From NCBI GenBank assembly GCA_947307285.1, contig CAMZIS010000088.1, positions 1 to 5,579 of the forward strand: a stretch of DNA of 5,579 nt, read 5' to 3'. Each line of letters starts with the position of its first letter. Within the stretch, counting starts at the first letter, position 1. Position numbers and translations under genes: made by a program. The notes under the pieces are model-generated. The model was given only the letters and a program-made list of their open reading frames with translations, had not been told where the DNA came from and searched no databases. This document shows positions 1 to 4,506 of the stretch, one piece after another. The stretch is from an uncultured Peptococcaceae bacterium. Lineage in GTDB: Bacteria; Bacillota; Dehalobacteriia; UBA4068.

Positions 1-242
1 GCGCCTCCTCCGGCAGCGCCTGCACCTCCGGCTCCCTGGACCCCAGCCACGTGCTGCTGGCCATCGGCCGTCCCCATGAGGTGGCCCACGGCTCCCTGCG
101 CCTGTCCCTGTGCGAATACAACACCGAAGAAGAGATCGACTACACCATCAAGGCCGTCACCGACGTGGTGGAATACCTGCGCAACATGTCCCCGGTGTGG
201 CGGGATATGGTCGAAGGCAAAAAACAATTCATTTTGAAGTGA
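1..242 (+). CDS. nifS: Cysteine desulfurase NifS, C-terminal part (5' end outside window)
   Basis: This is the last 79 codons of a PLP-dependent cysteine desulfurase, read in frame from base 3 and stopping with TGA at 240-242. The enzyme converts cysteine to alanine and passes the sulfur, as a persulfide on its active-site cysteine, to an Fe-S scaffold in the cytoplasm. The fragment opens with the active-site loop SSGSACTSGS; the catalytic Cys codon is at 21-23. It is followed by the family's C-terminal signature, GSLRLSL then NTEEEID. The PLP lysine and the rest of the fold lie upstream of the window. The long SSGSAC loop is typical of the NifS/IscS group rather than the SufS group. The stop lies 11 nt before nifU, whose ribosome-binding site overlaps it, so the two genes are almost certainly co-transcribed and may be translationally coupled. 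Truncation is due only to the window edge. Confidence 0.95.
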   Translation, partial: ASSGSACTSGSLDPSHVLLAIGRPHEVAHGSLRLSLCEYNTEEEIDYTIKAVTDVVEYLRNMSPVWRDMVEGKKQFILK

Positions 243-253
243 GGTAAAATAAA

Positions 254-685
254 ATGGCACTTTACAGCGAAAAAGTCATGGATCATTTCCGCAATCCCCG
301 CAACGTGGGCGTCATCGAGAACGCGGACGGCGTGGGCGAAGTGGGCAACGCCAAATGCGGCGACATCATGAAGATATATCTCAAGATCAAGGACGATATC
401 ATCGAAGACGTGAAGTTCGAGACCTTCGGCTGCGGCAGCGCCATCGCTTCCAGCTCCATGGCCACCGAGCTGATCAAGGGCAAGCCCGTGTCCGAGGCGC
501 TGGAGCTGACCAACAAGGCCGTGGCCGAGGCTCTGGACGGCCTGCCCGCGGTGAAGATGCACTGTTCCGTCCTGGCGGAGGAAGCCATCAAAGCAGCCCT
601 CAAGGACTATTACGACAAAAACGGCATCGAATACGACAAGAGCCTGTTCCCCGACTGCTCGGACTGCGAGCATTGCGGCCTGTAA
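254..685 (+). CDS. nifU: Fe-S cluster assembly scaffold NifU/IscU
   Basis: This 143-residue IscU-type scaffold assembles Fe-S clusters with sulfur from NifS and passes them to apoproteins. The three conserved cluster ligands are visible: C35 in KCGD (with the conserved Asp37), C60 in FGCGSAIASSS and C104 in KMHCSVLAEEAIKAA. The start MALYSEKVMDHFRNPRN is the usual family N-terminus, and the ATG at 254 follows a GAGG that overlaps the nifS stop. The length is slightly above that of a plain IscU domain (about 125-130 residues) because of a C-terminal tail carrying C135, C138 and C141 (C-x2-C-x2-C). The large NifU of nitrogen fixers, with an added [2Fe-2S] and Nfu domain, is excluded by length. 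The LPAVK-x-HCS motif, rather than LPPVKIHCS, is within family variation. The next gene, an Rrf2 regulator, starts 33 nt downstream. The family call is near certain; nifU versus iscU is a matter of naming. Confidence 0.97.
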   Translation: MALYSEKVMDHFRNPRNVGVIENADGVGEVGNAKCGDIMKIYLKIKDDIIEDVKFETFGCGSAIASSSMATELIKGKPVSEALELTNKAVAEALDGLPAVKMHCSVLAEEAIKAALKDYYDKNGIEYDKSLFPDCSDCEHCGL

Positions 686-704
686 GGAAGGGTCAGAAAT
701 GGCC

Positions 705-710
705 GGAGGT
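705..710 (+). promoter_or_regulatory. Ribosome-binding site of the Rrf2 gene
   Basis: GGAGGT lies 8 nt before the ATG at 719. This favours 719 over the adjacent in-frame ATG at 722, which would be 11 nt away. The site lies within a seven-codon open frame (699-722) whose TGA overlaps the ATG. Confidence 0.7.
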
Positions 711-718
711 GACAGCCG

Positions 719-1147
719 ATGATGATCTCTACCCGCGGCCGCTACGCCCTCAGGGTCCTGGCTGATCTGGCTGACAACAGGAGCGACGACTATATCCCCC
801 TCAAGGATATCGTGCAGCGCCAGCAGATATCCCAGAAATATCTGGAAAGCATCATGACCTCCCTCTCCAAGGCCGGACTGGTGGACAGCGTCCACGGCAA
901 GGGCGGCGGCTACCGCCTGAACCGGGAGCCGGCCGACTATACCCTGGGCGAGATCCTGCGGCTGACGGAAAGCAACCTGACGCCGGTGGCCTGCCTGAGC
1001 CACGACGCCAAGCCCTGCGACCGGGCCTGCGAATGCAGCATGCTGCCGGTGTGGACCAAGCTGGATACGGTGGTCAACGAATATCTGGACAGCGTCACTC
1101 TGGAAGACGTCAGGAACCAGATGCGGGAAACGAAAAAAGAACACTGA
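719..1147 (+). CDS. iscR: Rrf2-family transcriptional regulator, IscR-like, with cluster-ligand cysteines
   Basis: This 142-residue protein has the Rrf2 winged-helix layout. Residues 1-20 (MISTRGRYALRVLADLA) form the first helix, QQISQKYLESIMTSLSKAGLV (about 35-55) the helix-turn-helix, and VHGKGGGYRLNREP (58-71) the wing. A cysteine segment follows at C92, C100, C104 and C106, then a dimerisation helix with the conserved Trp in MLPVW. C92-x7-C100-x5-C106 matches the three-Cys Fe-S site of IscR in arrangement (E. coli IscR has C92-x5-C98-x5-C104), so a cluster-sensing repressor of Fe-S assembly genes is the best reading. The presence of the cysteines argues against CymR, the cysteine-metabolism Rrf2 regulator. 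The gene is last in the nifS-nifU-rrf2 row, whereas iscR usually comes first, and it shares a terminator with the convergent gene downstream. Which ligand set is used, and the target operator, cannot be seen here, since the operon promoter lies outside the window. Confidence 0.9.
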   Translation: MMISTRGRYALRVLADLADNRSDDYIPLKDIVQRQQISQKYLESIMTSLSKAGLVDSVHGKGGGYRLNREPADYTLGEILRLTESNLTPVACLSHDAKPCDRACECSMLPVWTKLDTVVNEYLDSVTLEDVRNQMRETKKEH

Positions 1148-1163
1148 GCTATGATAAGCTTGA

Positions 1164-1191
1164 AAAAAGGAGACCCGAGGGTCTCCTTTTT
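1164..1191. terminator. Bidirectional intrinsic terminator between iscR-like and crp/fnr genes
   Basis: GGAGACCC (1169-1176) pairs with GGGTCTCC (1179-1186), leaving a tetraloop CGAG once the closing pair is opened. The stem is flanked by A's at 1163-1168 and T's at 1187-1191, so it has a U-tract in both directions. It lies 16 nt after the plus-strand Rrf2 gene and about 30 nt after the stop of the convergent minus-strand regulator, and so serves both. Confidence 0.92.
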
Positions 1192-1220
1192 GTATGTCCG
1201 TTTCTGCCGAAGACGCGCCT

Positions 1221-1880
1221 TCACAGCAGGCGGACGCGGTTGCGGCTGCTTTCGATGACGCCTTCCCGCCGCAGCTTCCCGATCTCCGCGGACAGGCCGC
1301 TGCGCTCCACCTCCAGATAATCGGCCAGCTCCTGCCTGTCGTAGGGGATCTCAAAGCTGTCGGAGCCGGCCTGTTTGGCCTGGCTCAGCAAAAAGGCCAT
1401 CAGCTTGTCTCTGGTGGTACGCTGGGAGGTTATCTCCATTTTCTGATTGAACAGCAGGTTCTTGGTGGCCATGAGCTTCAGCAGGTTGAAGATGACGCGG
1501 CTGTGAAACTGGCAGGCGCTGGAGCAGGTGCGGGTCACCCGCTGGGCGTCGAGGAGCAGCGCCGCCCCCTCCTCCGCCGCGGTCACGTCCACCGGCAGCG
1601 TCTCCACGCCGGCGCAGGCGAAGGATTCGCCGAAGATGCCGCCCGGCTCCACTGTCCCCACGATGCTGCGGTTGCCGTAATAATCCACCCGGGCGATCTG
1701 CACCGAGCCGCTGAGCACGATGCCGAGGTAACGGGCGGGACTGCCCTCCGCCAGCACGGTGCGGCCTTTTTCAAAGGGCAGCAGCACGGCCCCCAGGCAG
1801 GTCAGCATGGCTCCCACGCTTTCCTCTTCTATGTCTTCGAACAGCTGACAGCGGCGCAGCACGGGCAGGTATTCTTTCAT
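1221..1880 (-). CDS. hcpR: Crp/Fnr-family transcriptional regulator, probable HcpR (nitrosative stress)
   Basis: This 219-residue protein has an N-terminal cyclic-nucleotide-like beta-roll (about 10-115, with FEKGRTVLAEGSPARYLGIV and GGIFGESFA), a long dimerisation helix (about 120-150) and a winged helix-turn-helix (about 178-215, YDRQELADYLEVERSGLSAE). The cAMP-contact Arg-Ser/Thr pair of true CRP is missing: after GES the segment reads FACAGVETLPVDV. The N-terminal Cys cluster of FNR is missing too. Cysteines lie at 11, 28, 89, 119 and 123. In the recognition helix R193 aligns with CRP Arg180, but the positions of CRP Glu181 and Arg185 are Ser194 and Ala198, so a non-CRP operator is expected. 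The ATG at 1880 has a GGGAG 10 nt upstream. The gene diverges from a 4Fe-4S protein gene and hcp, the known context of HcpR, a regulator of hybrid cluster protein genes. The family is certain; the HcpR name rests on context. The ligand (heme/NO or other) is not visible. Confidence 0.85.
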   Translation of the reverse strand: MKEYLPVLRRCQLFEDIEEESVGAMLTCLGAVLLPFEKGRTVLAEGSPARYLGIVLSGSVQIARVDYYGNRSIVGTVEPGGIFGESFACAGVETLPVDVTAAEEGAALLLDAQRVTRTCSSACQFHSRVIFNLLKLMATKNLLFNQKMEITSQRTTRDKLMAFLLSQAKQAGSDSFEIPYDRQELADYLEVERSGLSAEIGKLRREGVIESSRNRVRLL

Positions 1881-1903
1881 TGCCGTTCATCTCCCATATA
1901 CAG

Positions 1904-1930
1904 GCTTTGCCAGGGCAAAGCTGTTTTTTT
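1904..1930 (+). terminator. Terminator-like hairpin in the divergent control region, oriented with the plus strand
   Basis: GCTTTGCC (1904-1911) pairs with GGCAAAGC (1914-1921), giving a seven-pair stem with loop CAGG, followed by TG and seven T's (1924-1930). In the plus direction this is a good intrinsic terminator. It stands antisense to the leader of the minus-strand regulator, just upstream of the hcp-operon promoter. It could stop antisense transcription over the regulator gene or insulate the hcp operon. Read in the minus direction the same sequence would form a hairpin in the regulator's 5' leader, about 3 nt before its ribosome-binding site region. Confidence 0.6.
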
Positions 1931-1931
1931 A

Positions 1932-1943
1932 TGAAAAAATCAA
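1932..1943. promoter_or_regulatory. Weak second copy of the operator core
   Basis: TGAAAAAATCAA repeats, with one extra A, the centre of the perfect palindrome at 1957-1972 (TGAAAAATCAA at 1960-1970). The two centres are about 27 bp apart. It lacks the outer TGT/ACA and has the wrong spacing by one base, so binding is doubtful. Its place between the main palindrome and the minus-strand regulator gene would suit autoregulation. In such an A/T-rich stretch it may be chance. Confidence 0.3.
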
Positions 1944-1956
1944 AAAAGCTCCGTTT

Positions 1957-1972
1957 TGTTGAAAAATCAACA
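1957..1972. promoter_or_regulatory. Probable Crp/Fnr-type (HcpR) operator
   Basis: TGTTGAAAAATCAACA is a perfect inverted repeat: half-site TGTTGA, four-base spacer, half-site TCAACA. Written as TGTTG-N6-CAACA it has the same 16-bp geometry as the CRP site (TGTGA-N6-TCACA), with changed bases inside the half-sites. It is in the only intergenic region shared by the Crp/Fnr regulator gene and the 4Fe-4S/hcp operon, which is where the regulator's own site would be expected. Its centre, 1964.5, lies 32 bp upstream of the centre of the candidate -10 box TAGAAT (1994-1999), the spacing of class II activation (site centred near -41.5). The role as the site of this regulator is an inference from position and symmetry. 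Confidence 0.75.
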
Positions 1973-1993
1973 TACTTCCCGACTAAATCATAA

Positions 1994-1999
1994 TAGAAT
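1994..1999 (+). promoter_or_regulatory. Candidate -10 box of the 4Fe-4S protein/hcp operon
   Basis: TAGAAT matches TATAAT at five of six bases. The hexamer 17 bp upstream (1971-1976, CATACT) is a poor -35 box, so the promoter would depend on an activator bound at 1957-1972, which ends just inside it. Transcription would start near 2006, leaving a leader of about 55 nt. CATAAT at 1989-1994 is an alternative -10 but fits the operator geometry less well. Confidence 0.5.
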
Positions 2000-2048
2000 C
2001 TAACCGTAAAAGCAAGAGCGACGCTGAAAACACGAGTTGAAAATACAG

Positions 2049-2053
2049 GGAGG
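2049..2053 (+). promoter_or_regulatory. Ribosome-binding site that fixes the start of the 4Fe-4S protein
   Basis: GGAGG, inside GGGAGGG at 2048-2054, lies 7 nt before the ATG at 2061. An in-frame TTG at 2037 would add eight residues encoded across this very site and has no comparable ribosome-binding site, so the ATG is preferred. Confidence 0.85.
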
Positions 2054-2060
2054 GATCTCC

Positions 2061-2753
2061 ATGCTGAGAAAGATCATCCGTATCGACGAAGAAAAATGCA
2101 ACGGCTGCGGGGCCTGCGCCGCCGCCTGTCACGAAGGAGCCATCGCCATGGTCGACGGTAAAGCCCGGCTCATGCGGGAGGAGTATTGCGACGGTCTGGG
2201 CGACTGTCTGCCCGCCTGCCCCGCGGGGGCCATCAGCTTCGAGGAGCGGGAAGCCGCCGCCTACGATAAAGCGGCGGTAGAGGCCGCGGCCCGCAGGAAG
2301 CAGGCCGGCGCTTTCTCCGGTTGTCCCGGCTCCATGCAGCGCGTCATCGAACGACCGGCTGCGCCTTCCCCGGCCCGGACGGAAGCCGCTGTCAGCGAGC
2401 TGCGTCAATGGCCGGTCCAAATCAAGCTAGCCGCCGAAAACGCCGCCTATTTCGACGGCTGTGACCTGCTGATCGCCGCCGACTGCACGGCCTACGCCTA
2501 CGCCGCCTTCCATCAGGATTTCATCCGCGGCCGGGTGACCCTCATCGGCTGCCCCAAGCTGGACGCGGTGGATTACAGCGAAAAGCTGGGCCGCATCATC
2601 GCGAACAACGACGTCCGCTCCCTGACCATCGTCCGCATGGAGGTCCCCTGCTGCGGCGGCATCGAGAACGCGGCCAAAAAAGCGCTCAAAGCAAGCGGCA
2701 AGTTCATCCCCTGGCAGGTGGTGACCATTTCCACCGACGGCCGGGTACTGTAA
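2061..2753 (+). CDS. 4Fe-4S ferredoxin-like protein of the hcp operon
   Basis: This 230-residue cytoplasmic protein has an N-terminal ferredoxin domain and a larger C-terminal domain. The first cluster motif is complete: C13-x2-C16-x2-C19-x3-C23 (CNGCGACAAAC). The second region has only three cysteines in altered spacing, C43-x5-C49-x3-C53 (CDGLGDCLPACP). A variable Ala/Glu-rich linker carrying C88 follows, from about 60 to 115. The C-terminal domain (about 115-230) has DCTAYAYAAFH (C142), LIGCPKLD (C164), EVPCCGG (C197, C198) and ends VTISTDGRVL. Proteins of this layout are recurrent neighbours of hcp in anaerobes (called FrdX in some regulon studies). The likely role is electron transfer to Hcp. 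hcp begins 30 nt downstream in the same operon, behind the operator at 1957-1972. The family and context are clear; the electron-donor role is inferred, and the function of the C-terminal domain is unknown to me. Confidence 0.9.
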   Translation: MLRKIIRIDEEKCNGCGACAAACHEGAIAMVDGKARLMREEYCDGLGDCLPACPAGAISFEEREAAAYDKAAVEAAARRKQAGAFSGCPGSMQRVIERPAAPSPARTEAAVSELRQWPVQIKLAAENAAYFDGCDLLIAADCTAYAYAAFHQDFIRGRVTLIGCPKLDAVDYSEKLGRIIANNDVRSLTIVRMEVPCCGGIENAAKKALKASGKFIPWQVVTISTDGRVL

Positions 2754-2783
2754 AAACGGGATAATAATAAGGAGGACGCTAAA

Positions 2784-4385
2784 ATGGATAACAAGATGTT
2801 TTGCTTCCAGTGTGAACAGACCGCGGGCGGCAAAGGCTGCCAGGGCATGGCCGGAGTCTGCGGCAAAAAGGCCGAAGTAGCCGCCGCCCAGGACCGGCTC
2901 ACCGGCGCCCTGATCGGCCTGGCCCGGGCCGTGGAAGGCAATGAGGACAAGGCCACGGCCGAAACCGACCGCCTGATGCTGGAGGGCCTGTTCACCACCG
3001 TGACCAACGTCAGCTTCAACGAAGAGACCGTGGAGGCGCTGACCGCCCGCGTACAGGCGGAAAAGCAGCGGCTGATCCCCCTGTGCGACAGCTGCGTGAG
3101 CGTTTGCGGCCGCAACGACGACTACGACATGAACAGGCTGTGGCAGGCGGACGAGGATCAGCGTTCTTTGAAGTCCCTCATCCTCTTCGGTCTGCGCGGC
3201 ATGGCCGCCTACGCCTACCACGCGTCCGTGCTGGGCCTGAGCGACCCCGAGGTCAACGCCTTTTTCTACGAGGGCCTGCGGACCGTGGGCTGGAATGATC
3301 CCGGCGTGAACGATCTGCTGCCCTGCGTGCTCAAGGTGGGCGAGATCAACCTCAAAGCCATGGCCCTGCTGGATCAGGCCAACACCGGCGCCTTCGGCCA
3401 GCCCGAGCCCACGGAGGTTTCCCTCAAGGTGGAAAAAGGCCCCTTCATCGTCATCACCGGCCACGACCTTTATGACCTGAAGCGTCTGCTGGAGCAGACC
3501 GAGGGCAAGGGCGTCAACGTTTACACCCACGGCGAGATGCTGCCCGCCCACGCCTATCCGGAGCTGAAGAGATTCAGTCATCTCAAGGGCAATTTCGGCA
3601 CCGCCTGGCAGAACCAGCAGAAGGAATTCGCCGCCCTTCCCGCCCCCATCCTCTACACCACCAACTGCCTGATGCCCCCTAAACCCACTTACGCGGATCG
3701 GGTCTTTTCCACGGAAGTGGTGTCCTACCCCGGCGTCACCCATATCGGTGCGGACAAGGATTTCACCCCGGTGATCGAAAAAGCATTGGAGCTGGGCGGA
3801 TATAGCGAAGATAAGCAGTTCGCCGGCATCAACGGCGGCAAAAAGCTGACCACCGGCTTCGGCCGCCACGCCGTGCTCTCCCACGCCGGCGAGGTAGTGG
3901 ACGCGGTGAAGCAGGGCGCCATCAGGCACTTCTTCCTGGTAGCCGGCTGCGACGGCATGAAAGCGGGCCGCAGCTACTACACGGACTTCGTGAAGCAGAC
4001 CCCGGCCGACAGCATCGTGCTGACCCTGGCCTGCGGCAAGTACCGCTTCAACGACCTGGATCTGGGCGAGATAGGCGGTCTGCCCCGCCTCATGGATATG
4101 GGCCAGTGCAACGACGCCTACAGCGCCATCCGGGTGGCGGTGGCCCTGGCCGAAGCCTTCGGCTGCGGCGTGAACGACCTGCCTCTGTCCATGGTGCTCT
4201 CCTGGTACGAGCAGAAGGCCGTGTGCATCCTCCTCACCCTGCTGCATCTGGGCATAAGGAACATCCTGCTCGGCCCCTCCCTGCCCGCCTTCATCTCCCC
4301 CAACGTCCTGAACGTGCTGGTGGAAAACTACAACATCGCGCCTATCAGCACCCCGGAGGAAGACCTGAAGAAACTCCTGGGCTGA
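2784..4385 (+). CDS. hcp: Hybrid cluster protein (Hcp, hydroxylamine/NO reductase)
   Basis: This 533-residue cytoplasmic Fe-S protein carries an [Fe-S] cubane and the hybrid [4Fe-2O-2S] cluster. It reduces hydroxylamine in vitro and is regarded as an NO reductase involved in nitrosative-stress defence. The N-terminal cluster ligands are C7, C10, C19 and C26 (C-x2-C-x8-C-x6-C). All hybrid-cluster ligands can be placed by matching to the Desulfovibrio vulgaris protein, with a constant offset of 17-18 residues: H227 (TGHD), E251 (HGEMLP), C295 (TTNCLMPPK), C389 (VAGCDG, the persulfide cysteine in homologues), C417 (LACGKYRFN), C442 (GQCND), and E476 and K478 (SWYEQKA). A further group, C101, C104 and C108 (CDSCVSVCGRNDDYD), lies in the N-terminal helical domain. 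The length and the intact helical domain exclude the shortened class III. GGAGG at 2771-2775 lies 8 nt before the ATG. It is the second gene of the operon and ends at a strong terminator. Confidence 0.98.
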   Translation: MDNKMFCFQCEQTAGGKGCQGMAGVCGKKAEVAAAQDRLTGALIGLARAVEGNEDKATAETDRLMLEGLFTTVTNVSFNEETVEALTARVQAEKQRLIPLCDSCVSVCGRNDDYDMNRLWQADEDQRSLKSLILFGLRGMAAYAYHASVLGLSDPEVNAFFYEGLRTVGWNDPGVNDLLPCVLKVGEINLKAMALLDQANTGAFGQPEPTEVSLKVEKGPFIVITGHDLYDLKRLLEQTEGKGVNVYTHGEMLPAHAYPELKRFSHLKGNFGTAWQNQQKEFAALPAPILYTTNCLMPPKPTYADRVFSTEVVSYPGVTHIGADKDFTPVIEKALELGGYSEDKQFAGINGGKKLTTGFGRHAVLSHAGEVVDAVKQGAIRHFFLVAGCDGMKAGRSYYTDFVKQTPADSIVLTLACGKYRFNDLDLGEIGGLPRLMDMGQCNDAYSAIRVAVALAEAFGCGVNDLPLSMVLSWYEQKAVCILLTLLHLGIRNILLGPSLPAFISPNVLNVLVENYNIAPISTPEEDLKKLLG

Positions 4386-4407
4386 ACAAAACAGCCATGA
4401 CAGACAG

Positions 4408-4439
4408 ACAAAAGGCGAAGCGTGAGCTTCGCCTTTTGT
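4408..4439. terminator. Bidirectional intrinsic terminator between hcp and the feoB operon
   Basis: A perfect 14-bp stem, ACAAAAGGCGAAGC (4408-4421) with GCTTCGCCTTTTGT (4426-4439), closes a GTGA loop. Its A-run (4410-4413) and T-run (4434-4437) give a U-tract in either direction. It lies 22 nt after hcp and about 60 nt after the stop of the convergent small Cys-rich gene, and so serves both operons. Confidence 0.93.
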
Positions 4440-4480
4440 GCAGCCAATAAATCTTCGGTCCCTGGGTCGACAGCGGACCG

Positions 4481-4506
4481 CCGGGGCAGGCCCCGGTCTT
4501 ATTTTT
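4481..4506 (+). terminator. Second plus-strand terminator-like hairpin overlapping the end of the small Cys-rich gene
   Basis: CCGGGGC (4481-4487) pairs with GCCCCGG (4490-4496), giving six firm pairs around a CAGG loop, followed by TCTTATTTTT (4497-4506). Only the plus direction has a T-run, so this is a backup terminator for hcp transcripts. The stop codon of the minus-strand Cys-rich gene (4499-4501) lies inside that T-run. A weaker hairpin, CGGTCC (4456-4461) with GGACCG (4475-4480), abuts it. Confidence 0.65.

Noticed and set aside
140..1354. A 404-codon minus-strand open frame across nifU, the Rrf2 gene and the terminator
   Set aside because: It is antisense to two convincing genes, runs through a bidirectional terminator, and has no family motif.
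1194..1934. A 246-codon plus-strand open frame antisense to the Crp/Fnr gene
   Set aside because: It is low-complexity Gln/His/Ala-rich, begins in the terminator region and is explained by codon bias of the regulator gene.
2037..2060. TTG at 2037 as the start of the 4Fe-4S protein
   Set aside because: It would translate through the strong GGAGG that serves the ATG at 2061, and the extra eight residues look nothing like a ferredoxin N-terminus.
2550..2753. A full CCG domain (HdrB type) in the 4Fe-4S protein
   Set aside because: C-x32-CC-G is present, but the required downstream CxxC is missing before the C-terminus, so only a partial resemblance is reported.
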